Shown here piece by piece: positions 16,573 to 25,319 of a stretch of 64,000 nt of DNA. The DNA is from Christiangramia sediminis (GTDB lineage Bacteria > Bacteroidota > Bacteroidia > Flavobacteriales > Flavobacteriaceae). The position numbers and the translations under genes were made by a program. The stretch lies in assembly GCF_020552705.1 (NCBI RefSeq), contig NZ_JAJBZG010000004.1, positions 124,001 to 188,000 on the forward strand. The letters run 5' to 3'. Under the pieces are notes generated by a model that did not search any database, was not told the origin of the DNA, and was given only the letters and a program-made list of their open reading frames with translations. Position 1 is the first letter of the stretch, and every line of letters starts with the position of its first letter.

Positions 16573-17397
16573 ATGTTTATCAATTGTAAAGGAAGCCTGA
16601 TAGACCTTTCACATCCAAAAGTGATGGGAATTATTAATATCACCCCCGATTCTTTTTACAGCGGAAGCCGTTTTGAAAGCGAAAAAGAGATTCTCAAACA
16701 GGCGGAAAAAATGCTAACGGAGGGAGCTACCTTTCTTGATCTGGGTGCTTATAGTTCCAGGCCGGGAGCAGATGATATTTCAGTGGAGGAGGAATTAAAA
16801 AGAATGATTCCGGCAATTGAACTTATTTTGAAAGAGTTTCCTGAAGCTGTAATTTCAGTAGATACCTTTAGAGCCAAAGTAGCTAATAATAGTATCCAGG
16901 CAGGCGCAGCCATGATCAATGATATTTCCGCCGGAAAACTGGACCAAGAGATGCTTTCTGTTATTGCTGAAAATCAGGTTCCATATATCATGATGCACAT
17001 GAAGGGAACTCCGCAAACCATGAAAGATCTTAATCAATACGAAGACCTGACTTCTGAAGTTCTTTTTTACTTTTCAGAAAGGATCAGAGCTGCCAGAGAA
17101 CTTGGAATTAATGATATTATTATTGATCCCGGCTTTGGTTTTGCGAAGAATATTGCGCAGAATTTTGAATTACTTTCCAAACTTGAACTTTTTAATAACC
17201 TGGAATTACCTTTACTGGTGGGTGTTTCAAGAAAAAGTATGATCTGGAAAAAATTGAATATTTCAGCAAATGAAGCCCTGAACGGTACTACTGTCCTAAA
17301 CACGGCAGCCCTCTTTAAAGGAGCAAATATATTAAGGGTTCATGATGTGAAAGAAGCCTTGGAATGCATCAAATTAACTCATGAATTAAGAAACTAA
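16573..17397 (+). CDS. folP: Dihydropteroate synthase
   Basis: A 274-residue folate-pathway enzyme that joins dihydropterin pyrophosphate and p-aminobenzoate, and is the target of sulfonamides. It has the N-terminal signature MGIINITPDSFYSG, the loop LDLGAYSSRPGADD, ISVDTFRA, MINDISAG, YIMMHMKGTPQTM, IIDPGFGFAKN and LLVGVSRKS. All substrate-binding motifs are present. Length is typical. The ATG is 87 bases from the divergent DUF1599 gene. It is followed 37 bases later by cdaA, a common pairing in Bacteroidota. Confidence 0.97.
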   Translation: MFINCKGSLIDLSHPKVMGIINITPDSFYSGSRFESEKEILKQAEKMLTEGATFLDLGAYSSRPGADDISVEEELKRMIPAIELILKEFPEAVISVDTFRAKVANNSIQAGAAMINDISAGKLDQEMLSVIAENQVPYIMMHMKGTPQTMKDLNQYEDLTSEVLFYFSERIRAARELGINDIIIDPGFGFAKNIAQNFELLSKLELFNNLELPLLVGVSRKSMIWKKLNISANEALNGTTVLNTAALFKGANILRVHDVKEALECIKLTHELRN

Positions 17398-17434
17398 TTT
17401 TAGTTTTTCTATTTTTACATAAAACCCCCGCAAT

Positions 17435-18208
17435 TTGGACATCATAGATCTTCGAATTCTCGATATCCTGGATATTGTTTTTGTAGCCCTTCTACTCTAC
17501 TATGTATATAAACTGGTACGTGGAACCGCTGCCGTCAACATTTTTATTGGTATCGTAGTAATTTACCTTGTCTGGCTACTTACACAGTTACTACAAATGG
17601 AATTGCTAAGCAGTGTGCTGGGTGAATTTGTGGGAGTTGGTGTATTTGCGCTTATCGTGGTTTTTCAGCAGGAAATCCGAAAATTCCTTTTAATGATAGG
17701 TTCTACGAACTTCACCCAAAAAGGTAGATTTTTCAGAAGCTTTAAATTTAACCGGGATGATTTTGATTCAAAAATTAATGTGGATGCGATCATAGATGCC
17801 TGCGAAACGATGGGGAAGACCTATACCGGAGCACTTATGGTTATTCAGCAAAGCAATAAGCTTGATTTCGTTAAGAATACGGGAGATAAAATGAAGATCG
17901 AACTGAATCAGCCTATTATAGAATCTATCTTTTTTAAAAATAGTCCGTTACATGACGGGGCGATGATTATTGAAGAAAATAAGATCACGGCCACCCGGGT
18001 GATATTACCTGTTTCTAACGATAGATCCATTCCCCTCAGGTTTGGATTAAGGCACCGTGCTGCGGTTGGAATTACTGAAAAAACAGATGCCCTCGCCCTT
18101 GTGGTAAGTGAGGAAACGGGACAAACCTCTTATATAAAAGACGGCCAGTTTATAATGTTCGAAACGATGGAAGAATTGAAAGACAAGATCAAAGAGGATA
18201 TCACCTAA
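17435..18208 (+). CDS. cdaA: Diadenylate cyclase CdaA (c-di-AMP synthase)
   Basis: A 257-residue membrane enzyme that condenses two ATP into cyclic di-AMP. There are three N-terminal hydrophobic segments (about 10-27, 33-52 and 59-77), then the DisA_N catalytic domain with the signature SPLHDGAMII and the ATP-binding RFGLRHRAAVGI. Length fits CdaA/DacA. The start is TTG at 17435. No ATG occurs in frame before the middle of the membrane region, so a TTG start is required to keep the first helix. It is probably co-transcribed with folP. c-di-AMP usually controls potassium and cell-wall homeostasis. Confidence 0.94.
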   Translation: MDIIDLRILDILDIVFVALLLYYVYKLVRGTAAVNIFIGIVVIYLVWLLTQLLQMELLSSVLGEFVGVGVFALIVVFQQEIRKFLLMIGSTNFTQKGRFFRSFKFNRDDFDSKINVDAIIDACETMGKTYTGALMVIQQSNKLDFVKNTGDKMKIELNQPIIESIFFKNSPLHDGAMIIEENKITATRVILPVSNDRSIPLRFGLRHRAAVGITEKTDALALVVSEETGQTSYIKDGQFIMFETMEELKDKIKEDIT

Positions 18209-18252
18209 ATTTCCTTAAAAGAGAATTTAATTTATTTCTCTATTAACTTGGT

Positions 18253-20019
18253 TTAAATCGCTTCTTCTTCCTTGAACTGAACTTCATAAAGCTTTCTGTA
18301 ATAACCCTCTGTTTTCTGAAGTAATTCTTTATGATTACCAATTTCAACAATCTCCCCCTGATCCATCACAATGATCTTATCGGCCTTTTTGATAGTAGCA
18401 AGACGGTGTGCGATCACGATAGAAGTCCTACCTTCAGTAATTTTATCTGTAGCATCCTGAATTAACTGTTCGCTATACGAATCTACAGAAGAGGTCGCTT
18501 CATCCAAGACAAGAATACTTGGATTACTAACATAGGCTCTTAAGAATGAGATCAACTGCCGTTGACCTGAGGAAAGCATCGCTCCTCTTTCCTTTACATT
18601 GTAATAATACCCGCCAGGTAATGAGCTTATAAACTCGTGTATCCCGATCTGTTTAGCTGCGTTGATCACATCTTCATCAGAAATATCAGGATTGTCAAGG
18701 TTAATATTATTCATAATAGTATCAGCAAAAAGAAAAACATTCTGTAATACCACGGCTATTTGAGCCCTTAAAGACCTAAGCTGAATCTCTTTAATGTTGG
18801 TGTTGTCCACCAAAATAGTACCGCTATCAATTTCATAAAAACGGCTAAGCAGATTGATGATGGTTGATTTTCCGGCACCCGTGGCTCCAACAATCGCAAC
18901 GGTTTCTCCGGGATTTACTTTAAAGGAAATTCCTTTAAGCACTTCTTCATCATCTACATAGCTAAAACGAACATCTTTGAATTCGATCTCTCCATTTAGA
19001 TTTCCAACTTCTATAGTGCCGTTATCTTCAATATTCGCTTTGGTATCTATGATATCGAAAACACGATTTGCCGCGACCATTCCCATTTGCAGGGTATTGA
19101 ACTTATCTGCTATCTGCCTTAGTGGTCTGAAGAGCATTTGTGACAATTCAATAAAGGCTACGATGATACCCAGCGACATATCGTCTCCTGCCACTACTCT
19201 TAAACCTCCAAACCACACAATGAGTCCGATGGTGATAGAGGTAGACATTTCCGCAATTGGAAAGAAAATGGAGTTATACCAGACTGTTTTTACCCAGGCT
19301 TTTCTATGTTTATCGTTGATCTCCTGAAAATTGGCATATTCAGTTTTTTCCCTGGTAAAAAGCTGAACGATCTTCATTCCCGTAATTCGCTCCTGAACGA
19401 AAGTATTGAGATTCGCTACCTGGGTTCTTACCTCTTCAAAAGCCAGTTTCATTTTTTTCTGAAAAACACGGGTAGCATAAATAATAAACGGAAGAACTGT
19501 GAGCACCAATAAGGTTAATTCCCAGCTTTTATAGAACATCACCCCAATAACAACCAGCATTTTAAGAAGATCACTAATGATCATAAACAGACCCTGACTA
19601 AAAATACTGGCAATGGTTTCAATATCACTGACCGCCCGTGTTACCAATCTTCCAACAGCCGATTTATCGTAATACTTCATTCTAAAGCCAAGCATATGCT
19701 TAAATAGCTTCACTCTGATATCACGCACAACTTCCTGCCCCAGCCAGTTAGCATAATAGATAAAACAGAACTGGAATATAACTTCCAGAACCAAAACGCC
19801 CATCATCAGGCTTACGTAGTAAATTAAGCTATCAAAATCTGATGGAATTAAGGCCTCATCTACCGTTTCCTGTAAAAGAATTGGTCTTAAAACGGCAAAT
19901 AAGGAAACCAGAATAGCCGCGACTCCAACGAAATAAAATATTCGCTTATAAGGATTCGTATATCTAAGCAAACGCTTAAACAAATCCATATCGAACGCAT
20001 TTCCAGTATTTGATGCCAT
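18253..20019 (-). CDS. ABC exporter, fused permease and ATPase (MsbA-like)
   Basis: A 588-residue type IV ABC half-transporter. The membrane domain (about 1-320) has six hydrophobic segments and the YYDKSAVGRLVTRAVSDIE coupling region. The ATPase domain has Walker A GATGAGKST, Q-loop VLQNVFLFADT, signature LSSGQRQL, Walker B ILVLDEATSSVD and the switch His in VIAHRLATI. It should act as a dimer exporting a lipid or hydrophobic compound. The substrate cannot be assigned. The ATG directly follows the TAA of truA with no gap, so the two are coupled. Confidence 0.93.
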   Translation of the reverse strand: MASNTGNAFDMDLFKRLLRYTNPYKRIFYFVGVAAILVSLFAVLRPILLQETVDEALIPSDFDSLIYYVSLMMGVLVLEVIFQFCFIYYANWLGQEVVRDIRVKLFKHMLGFRMKYYDKSAVGRLVTRAVSDIETIASIFSQGLFMIISDLLKMLVVIGVMFYKSWELTLLVLTVLPFIIYATRVFQKKMKLAFEEVRTQVANLNTFVQERITGMKIVQLFTREKTEYANFQEINDKHRKAWVKTVWYNSIFFPIAEMSTSITIGLIVWFGGLRVVAGDDMSLGIIVAFIELSQMLFRPLRQIADKFNTLQMGMVAANRVFDIIDTKANIEDNGTIEVGNLNGEIEFKDVRFSYVDDEEVLKGISFKVNPGETVAIVGATGAGKSTIINLLSRFYEIDSGTILVDNTNIKEIQLRSLRAQIAVVLQNVFLFADTIMNNINLDNPDISDEDVINAAKQIGIHEFISSLPGGYYYNVKERGAMLSSGQRQLISFLRAYVSNPSILVLDEATSSVDSYSEQLIQDATDKITEGRTSIVIAHRLATIKKADKIIVMDQGEIVEIGNHKELLQKTEGYYRKLYEVQFKEEEAI

Positions 20020-20766
20020 TTAGTCTATTCTGATATTTTCAGGATATTCTATCCTGGTTAAGTATAATCCTTGTGCAGGAACAGACGTTCCTGCCTTTCC
20101 CCTGTCTTCACTCTTAATTACTTCATGCATATGAGAAACAGGATATTTATTTTGGCCAATTTCTATAAGAGTTCCAACCACTGCCCGAACCATATTTCTA
20201 AGAAATCTGTCGGCGGTAATATGGAAAATCAACTTATTTTCTTCTAAGCGCCATTCAGCTTCATCAATTCTGCAATTATAAGTTCTCACATCAGTACGGC
20301 TTTTAGAGAAACATTTAAAATTAGTGTACTCTTTTAAAATAGCCGCGGCCATATTCATCTTTTCTACATCCAGTTCATGCTTCAAAAACCAGGAGTTATC
20401 TCTATTAAACGGATCTTTTTCCTGAATAATATGATATTCATAACTTCTGGATAATGCATCGAAACGGGCATGAGCCTCCTTTTTTACAGAAAAAATACTT
20501 GCAATGCCTATATCTTTCGGAAGCATGGAATTTAGCTTATACTTTAAAAGTTCTCTATTAATAGGTTTAGCAGAATCAAAGTGGGCAAACATTTGCCTGG
20601 CATGAACCCCGGCATCTGTTCTTCCTGCACCAACAATCTGAATAGAAGAACCCAGAACTTTGCTAAGGTTTTTTTCCAGGAGCTCCTGAACACTTAAAGA
20701 GTTCGGCTGATTTTGCCAACCATGATAGGCTTTTCCAAAATATGAGAGTTCTATAAAGTACCGCAA
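20020..20766 (-). CDS. truA: tRNA pseudouridine(38-40) synthase TruA
   Basis: A 248-residue enzyme that converts U38-40 of tRNAs to pseudouridine. It has the catalytic Asp51 in GAGRTDAGVHARQ, the opening RYFIELSYFGKAYHGWQNQP, and the late motifs FLRNMVRAVVGTL and PAQGLYLTRIEYP. The start is taken at TTG 20766. It gives the usual family N-terminus, while the earlier in-frame TTG at 20799 lies inside a TATCTTTG -7 promoter element and so would be upstream of the transcript start. The stop TAA abuts the ABC exporter ATG. Confidence 0.93.
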   Translation of the reverse strand: MRYFIELSYFGKAYHGWQNQPNSLSVQELLEKNLSKVLGSSIQIVGAGRTDAGVHARQMFAHFDSAKPINRELLKYKLNSMLPKDIGIASIFSVKKEAHARFDALSRSYEYHIIQEKDPFNRDNSWFLKHELDVEKMNMAAAILKEYTNFKCFSKSRTDVRTYNCRIDEAEWRLEENKLIFHITADRFLRNMVRAVVGTLIEIGQNKYPVSHMHEVIKSEDRGKAGTSVPAQGLYLTRIEYPENIRID

Positions 20767-20796
20767 GCTCCGCTTTATTTTTATATTAGCGAAATG

Positions 20797-20804
20797 CAAA
20801 GATA
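20797..20804 (-). promoter_or_regulatory. Candidate -7 promoter element (TATCTTTG) for truA
   Basis: A perfect TAnnTTTG match on the minus strand, 31 bases upstream of the chosen TTG start. It overlaps the alternative start at 20799 and argues against it. Confidence 0.5.
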
Positions 20805-20874
20805 AGGCAATTATAGCAAGGAAAAAGTCTTTGCCGCAGCATCCTTTGTTAAACGAATTTTAAAATCCTAAGAT

Positions 20875-21363
20875 TTGAAAAAGATCCTTCTTCTAAGTGA
20901 TACTCATGCCCATATGAATGACAGAATTCTGCATTATGCGGAACAGGCTGATGAAATATGGCATGCAGGAGATATAGGCACTCTTGAGGTAACCGATCAA
21001 CTTCAGGCCCTGAAACCTTTAAAAGCAGTTTACGGAAATATTGATAATGCGACCATTAGAAAAGAGTTTCCGCTAAACAATAGATTTATGTGTGAAGATG
21101 TGGATGTATGGATCACTCACATTGGTGGTTATCCTGGAAAATACTCTCCCGCAGTAAGAGAAGAAATCAGGAAAAATCCTCCAAAGATTTTTATATCCGG
21201 CCACTCTCATATATTAAAGGTGATGAATGACAAAACTCTGAAACTGCTTCATATGAATCCAGGAGCCGCAGGAAAACAGGGATTTCACCAAAAACGAACG
21301 ATGCTAAGATTTAAAATTGATGGAAAGGAAATTAAGGACCTGGAAGTTATTGAATTAGAATAA
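20875..21363 (+). CDS. YfcE/MJ0936-family metallophosphoesterase
   Basis: A 162-residue calcineurin-like phosphoesterase. Metal-binding motifs are all present: LLSDTHAH (Asp, His), HAGDIG (Asp), YGNID (Asn), THIGGYP (His) and ISGHSHILK (His x His). The compact length and motif spacing fit the YfcE/MJ0936 phosphodiesterase family. The physiological substrate is unknown. The start is TTG at 20875 (reads KKILLLSDTH after the start), as the first ATG in frame falls within the DTHAHM metal site. It is divergent from truA and ends before a bidirectional terminator. Confidence 0.9.
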   Translation: MKKILLLSDTHAHMNDRILHYAEQADEIWHAGDIGTLEVTDQLQALKPLKAVYGNIDNATIRKEFPLNNRFMCEDVDVWITHIGGYPGKYSPAVREEIRKNPPKIFISGHSHILKVMNDKTLKLLHMNPGAAGKQGFHQKRTMLRFKIDGKEIKDLEVIELE

Positions 21364-21448
21364 AAAAATTGCATTTTTTTAATCTCCCTCTCCCTACCCT
21401 TTCCGCCGCGGAGAGGAAAAAATAAAACATCAGAAAATTATTCTATCA

Positions 21449-21478
21449 AAAAACCCGAAGCATTCACTTCGGGTTTTT
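21449..21478. terminator. Bidirectional Rho-independent terminator
   Basis: A long perfect stem AAAACCCGAAG / CTTCGGGTTTT with a six-base loop (CATTCA) and T runs on both strands. It lies between the convergent phosphoesterase and DUF4293 genes. Confidence 0.88.
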
Positions 21479-21507
21479 CACGCACTAATACTACTAAGAT
21501 GATAGGC

Positions 21508-21918
21508 TTATCGTAATCGGTCAACAGATTTTACGAGATCTTCGTCCTTTTTGATGGCCTTATTGGCCAAAACAATAAAAACGATAGAAATAATAGGAAG
21601 AAACATCCCAATACCCTTCTCTGAAATATCCATTTCTCCAGGTAAAGTTAGAGACCAATAAACAAACACTCCTAGTAAAAAAAGGTTCAATATTATATTT
21701 AGACGCCCCAGTACAAACTGGAGTTTTCTATTTTTAAACATAAAGATACTCACTAACGAGATAGCTGCCGATCCAAGGAACATTCCAAAGGCAATTAACT
21801 GATCCTGAGCATAAATCTCTTCCCCTGCTGAATTTGTCCAGAGTGAAAATACGAAAATAAGACCAGCCGCCGTTATAGCTGCTAAAAGTAAGTAAACAGT
21901 TTGTATTCTTTGGAGCAT
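21508..21918 (-). CDS. DUF4293 membrane protein
   Basis: A 136-residue protein with four hydrophobic segments (about 5-27, 43-62, 69-90 and 101-119) and the characteristic opening MLQRIQTVYLLLAAI of the Bacteroidota family DUF4293. The C-terminus is charged and cytoplasmic (KAIKKDEDLVKSVDRLR). The function is not known. It is divergent from rho, as is usual for this family in Flavobacteriia as I recall. A TATTTTTG element is 20 bases before the ATG. Confidence 0.88.
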   Translation of the reverse strand: MLQRIQTVYLLLAAITAAGLIFVFSLWTNSAGEEIYAQDQLIAFGMFLGSAAISLVSIFMFKNRKLQFVLGRLNIILNLFLLGVFVYWSLTLPGEMDISEKGIGMFLPIISIVFIVLANKAIKKDEDLVKSVDRLR

Positions 21919-21937
21919 ATTTGTCGCTGTTGCGGCA

Positions 21938-21945
21938 CAAAAATA
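21938..21945 (-). promoter_or_regulatory. Candidate -7 promoter element (TATTTTTG) for the DUF4293 gene
   Basis: A TAnnTTTG match on the minus strand about 20 bases before the ATG at 21918. Confidence 0.4.
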
Positions 21946-22110
21946 AAAGATTCTTTTTAGAATTACTGTGTAAAAGTTTAAAATAAAGTTGTATTATTGC
22001 AGGAACATTTCGTAACCCATTCAACATTGGTTACTTAAGTCTCCAAAACTTTTTATTCTTCCACGAGAAGTTTTTAAAATCAATCCAAAAAAAATTATTT
22101 AAACGCATTC

Positions 22111-23775
22111 ATGTTTGAAATTTCAGAATTAAAAGCTAAAAAGCTTCCTGAACTTAAGGAAATTGCTCAAACTCTTAACGTTCCTAAGTATAAGACTTTG
22201 AAAAAACTAGATTTGGTGTATCAGATTCTGGATTACCAGGCATCAAATCCTACTAAAGTGAAAGAAGTTCTTACCGACGATAAAGACGAGAAGGCTAAAG
22301 AAAAACCTAAAAGACCGGCGAAGATTGGTAGTGATAAAAAGCCATCCCGACCTGATTCTAATCCAAAAGCCGCTCATTCAAAACCTTCAGGAAAAGACTC
22401 CTCTCATTCTTCTCAAAGAGATGAAAAAAGGAATACTCCCCCTCCAAAAAAAGATAGAGACAGAAGTCCGAATCCTAAAAAGGAGAGCCGTGGTAGAAAT
22501 GAAAATCGCAATGAGAATCGAAGTGATAATCGCAATGAGAACCGAAATGAGAACCGCAGCGATAACAGGAATACCAATCGCAACGATAATCGTACCGACA
22601 ATAAGAAAAATAATGGAAACCGTGATAACAGAAATCGTTACCGCGAACCAGATTACGAATTTGATGCGATCATAGAAAGCGAAGGAGTGCTGGACATCAT
22701 GCAGGATAACTACGGTTTCCTGAGATCTTCAGATTATAACTATCTTACTTCACCAGATGATATTTATGTATCTCAGTCACAAATAAGACTGTTTGGTCTT
22801 AAGACAGGCGATACTGTACAAGGGCAAATTAGACCACCAAAAGAAGGTGAAAAATATTTCCCTCTTATCAAGATCAATAAAATTAATGGACTTGATCCGC
22901 AGGTAGTAAGAGATCGTGTTTCTTTTGAACACCTTACCCCGCTTTTCCCTAAAGATAAATTTAACCTTGCCGATAAGCAGAGTTCCATCTCTACAAGGGT
23001 AATGGATCTTTTCGCACCTATCGGAAAAGGTCAGCGTGGAATGATCGTTTCTCAACCTAAGACCGGTAAAACGATGTTACTAAAGGATATCGCCAATGCA
23101 ATTGCAGCGAATCATCCCGAAGTATATCAAATCGTATTACTAATCGATGAGAGACCTGAAGAGGTTACCGATATGCAACGTAACGTAAAAGGTGAAGTGG
23201 TAGCTTCAACTTTTGATAAAGAGGCTCACGAGCATGTGAGAGTTGCAAATATTGTGCTGGAAAAAGCAAAGCGTCTGGTTGAATGTGGTCATGATGTAGT
23301 GATCTTACTGGATTCTATCACAAGGCTTGCAAGAGCTTATAACACAGTTCAGCCTGCCAGCGGTAAAGTATTAAGTGGTGGTGTAGATGCAAATGCACTT
23401 CACAAACCAAAGAGATTCTTTGGTGCTGCACGTAATATTGAGAACGGCGGTTCCTTATCTATTATAGCCACTGCGCTAACAGAGACAGGATCTAAAATGG
23501 ATGAAGTGATTTTTGAAGAATTTAAAGGAACAGGTAACATGGAACTTCAGTTAGACAGAAGAATTTCTAACCGAAGAATCTTCCCTGCAATAGACCTTGT
23601 ATCTTCAAGTACGCGTAGAGATGACCTTCTATTAGACGATACTACAATTCAACGTATGTGGGTGCTTAGAAAATATCTTGCAGATATGAATCCTGTGGAA
23701 GCTATGGAATTCATTAATGATAAGATAAGAAACACCAGAAACAACGAAGAGTTTTTAATCTCCATGAACGGTTAA
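22111..23775 (+). CDS. rho: Transcription termination factor Rho with disordered insert
   Basis: A 554-residue Rho helicase that ends transcription at unstructured RNA sites. The order is: a Rho_N/SAP-like domain (about 1-48, [17 protein letters not shown]), a low-complexity insert (about 55-183, first Lys/Ser/Pro rich then many [10 protein letters not shown] units), an RNA-binding cold-shock-like domain (about 187-262, [15 protein letters not shown]), and the ATPase core with Walker A QPKTGKT near 315-321, [27 protein letters not shown] and GGVDANAL. E. coli Rho is 419 residues, so the extra length is the insert. Bacteroides Rho carries a comparable disordered region reported to drive condensates. 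The leader before the ATG is long and has a small hairpin (22012-22034). Confidence 0.97.
   Translation: MFEISELKAKKLPELKEIAQTLNVPKYKTLKKLDLVYQILDYQASNPTKVKEVLTDDKDEKAKEKPKRPAKIGSDKKPSRPDSNPKAAHSKPSGKDSSHSSQRDEKRNTPPPKKDRDRSPNPKKESRGRNENRNENRSDNRNENRNENRSDNRNTNRNDNRTDNKKNNGNRDNRNRYREPDYEFDAIIESEGVLDIMQDNYGFLRSSDYNYLTSPDDIYVSQSQIRLFGLKTGDTVQGQIRPPKEGEKYFPLIKINKINGLDPQVVRDRVSFEHLTPLFPKDKFNLADKQSSISTRVMDLFAPIGKGQRGMIVSQPKTGKTMLLKDIANAIAANHPEVYQIVLLIDERPEEVTDMQRNVKGEVVASTFDKEAHEHVRVANIVLEKAKRLVECGHDVVILLDSITRLARAYNTVQPASGKVLSGGVDANALHKPKRFFGAARNIENGGSLSIIATALTETGSKMDEVIFEEFKGTGNMELQLDRRISNRRIFPAIDLVSSSTRRDDLLLDDTTIQRMWVLRKYLADMNPVEAMEFINDKIRNTRNNEEFLISMNG
22495..22640 (+). repeat. Short imperfect repeats encoding the Asn/Arg-rich insert of Rho
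   Basis: Repeated 12-base units such as AATCGCAATGAG / AACCGAAATGAG encode alternating NRNE, NRSD and NRNT units. This simple-sequence stretch could expand or contract by slippage. Confidence 0.7.
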
Positions 23776-23800
23776 AATATACTGTTAAACCCTACTTATT

Positions 23801-23832
23801 AAAGCCGGAAGATCAACCTTCCGGCTTTTTTA
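23801..23832 (+). terminator. Rho-independent terminator after rho
   Basis: The stem AAGCCGGAAG / CTTCCGGCTT with a five-base loop is followed by six T. It lies 27 bases after the rho stop. The next 275 bases (23833-24108) show no gene or other element I can support. Confidence 0.88.
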
Positions 23833-24108
23833 TTTTCCAGTATGTATACTCTTACTACGATGTAACCTTCTATAGCAGCTAAATATTCATAGAGTTATAC
23901 TTACGAAACAGAGAAATCTGTGATCAATTAGATTCTTAATTACCGTGCTCCTTCGAAATGATAAAACCACATTTATTCCTTATTAAATTTATTTTAGATC
24001 TTTTGAAAAGCCTCTTTAAAGCGAGTAAAACGGAAGCCTGAGAGCATTCAGCATCAATGATTTTTCCGGGAAATTTTCAAAATTCATCCATACTTAAATT
24101 CGGGCATA

Positions 24109-24139
24109 AAAAAAGCTCCATCTTTCGATGAAGCTTTTA
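24109..24139 (-). terminator. Terminator after tRNA-Gly
   Basis: On the minus strand AAAGCTTCAT / ATGGAGCTTT (one wobble) with a CGAAAG loop is followed by a run of seven T, directly after the tRNA 3' end. Confidence 0.8.
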
Positions 24140-24140
24140 G

Positions 24141-24213
24141 AGCGGGAGACCGGGTTCGAACCGGCGACATTCAGCTTGGAAGGCTGACGCTCTACCAACT
24201 GAGCTACTCCCGC
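24141..24213 (-). tRNA. tRNA-Gly (anticodon TCC)
   Basis: 73 bases on the minus strand. The acceptor stem is GCGGGAG / CTCCCGC, the D arm is AGCTCAGTTGGTAGAGC, the anticodon stem TCAGC / GCTGA holds the loop CTTCCAA, and the T arm is GCCGG-TTCGAAC-CCGGT. The anticodon is TCC (Gly, GGA/GGG). CCA is not encoded. Confidence 0.97.
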
Positions 24214-24259
24214 CTTAGGCTGCAAATATAATCTGAAACAATTCCAAAAACCAAAATTT

Positions 24260-24712
24260 TTACAGCTTTTTTAAAAAATGATATCCTCTAATAATATAAC
24301 CGAGGTTCATATAAAATTTGTGAGATCCAAAATTCTCTACATAAGTGTTTAATTCCATGGTTTCACAACCCTTTGATTCAGCAAATTGATGTATAAATTC
24401 CATCAAAGCCTTCCCTACTCCTTTCCTCTGGTATGGATCCTCAATATAAATATGATCAACTTCACAAGCTCTTCCCGCATAATGACGGGTCATAAACCAT
24501 AATCCAAAAACTCCTATCATTTCATCAGCCTTGTAAATCCCAAAACATTCATAATTCTGGTCGAACATTTCCAGCAAGCGTTCTTTAAGTAATCCATCAT
24601 TTGGTGGCTGTTCATGGAGTTTCTTCAGAAAAGGCAAAACCAGGTTAAAATCTTCTTTTAAAATCTTGTTAAATGCCAGTTCCATGATTCTTTTTTCTGC
24701 TAAAATAGTCAT
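24260..24712 (-). CDS. GNAT family N-acetyltransferase
   Basis: A 150-residue acetyltransferase. The acetyl-CoA site is seen in VDHIYIEDPYQRKGVGKALM (Q/RxxGxG/A), followed by HQFAESKGCETMELNTYVEN and FYMNLGY, the usual motif B and C-terminal end. The substrate is unknown. The start is ATG 24712; a second ATG at 24685 (MELAFNKILKED) would remove nine residues and is equally possible. It is divergent from the ClpP paralogue and downstream of no obvious operon. Confidence 0.88.
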   Translation of the reverse strand: MTILAEKRIMELAFNKILKEDFNLVLPFLKKLHEQPPNDGLLKERLLEMFDQNYECFGIYKADEMIGVFGLWFMTRHYAGRACEVDHIYIEDPYQRKGVGKALMEFIHQFAESKGCETMELNTYVENFGSHKFYMNLGYIIRGYHFLKKL

Positions 24713-24751
24713 ATTTTTAGCTACACTTAGAACAAGATAAATAAGCTTTAA

Positions 24752-25312
24752 ATGGATTTCATGAAAAATAAAACCGGAAAAATTCAGGATTTAATAGATA
24801 ATAAATTATTAGAAAAAAGAAAGATCTACATGTGGGGTGAGGTAAGTGATAAAACCGCCAAATATGTGATCGACAGGCTTGAATACCTGGATCTTGAAGG
24901 AGATGAAGAAATTCAATTATTCATTAATAGTCCCGGAGGTTATGTTACTGACGGATTCGCCATCTATGACACCATTATGAGCCTAGAATCTCCTGTCTCT
25001 ACAATATGTACGGGACTGGCAGCCTCTATGGGATCTATTCTACTTTCTGCAGGAAAAAAAGGAAGAAGATTTATCCAGCCGCATGCAAAAGTGATGATAC
25101 ATCAACCTAGTGGAGGTGCTCGCGGACAGGCTTCAAATATTGAAATTGCAGCAAATGAGATCTTAAAAACAAAACACCTAAGCGCTGAAATACTTGCTGA
25201 AAATTGTGGCCAGACTGTGGAGAAGGTTCTGAAAGATTTTAACCGTGATTACTGGATGGATGCTGAGGAATCTATGGAATATGGAATTGTAGATGGGATT
25301 TATAAAAAATAG
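24752..25312 (+). CDS. clpP: ClpP-family serine protease subunit
   Basis: A 186-residue Clp protease proteolytic subunit. The catalytic triad is intact: Ser92 in GLAASMGSI, His117 in MIHQPSGGARGQ and Asp166 in NRDYWMDAEES. The oligomer motif LFINSPGGYVTDGFAIYDT is also present. The N-terminus (KIQDLIDNKLLEKRKIYMWG) differs from the usual propeptide-containing ClpP, and no tig or clpX gene is adjacent, so this is probably a second, paralogous ClpP as found in Flavobacteriia. It should form a cytosolic barrel with itself or with the main ClpP. A GNAT-like gene follows seven bases later. Confidence 0.92.
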   Translation: MDFMKNKTGKIQDLIDNKLLEKRKIYMWGEVSDKTAKYVIDRLEYLDLEGDEEIQLFINSPGGYVTDGFAIYDTIMSLESPVSTICTGLAASMGSILLSAGKKGRRFIQPHAKVMIHQPSGGARGQASNIEIAANEILKTKHLSAEILAENCGQTVEKVLKDFNRDYWMDAEESMEYGIVDGIYKK

Positions 25313-25319
25313 TTTGCAA

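Noticed and set aside
18215-18240. Weak hairpin AGAGAA/TTCTCT between cdaA and the ABC exporter gene
   Set aside because: Six AT-rich base pairs and no T run; not convincing as a terminator.
21380-21420. GC-rich patch with CTCTCC...GGAGAG symmetry after the phosphoesterase gene
   Set aside because: It could form a hairpin, but the loop is long and the real terminator follows at 21449-21478. It might be a dispersed repeat, but only one copy is in the window.
22325-22675. 116-codon frame overlapping rho in another frame
   Set aside because: It is a by-product of the repetitive Asn/Arg-coding DNA; the Rho frame is certain.
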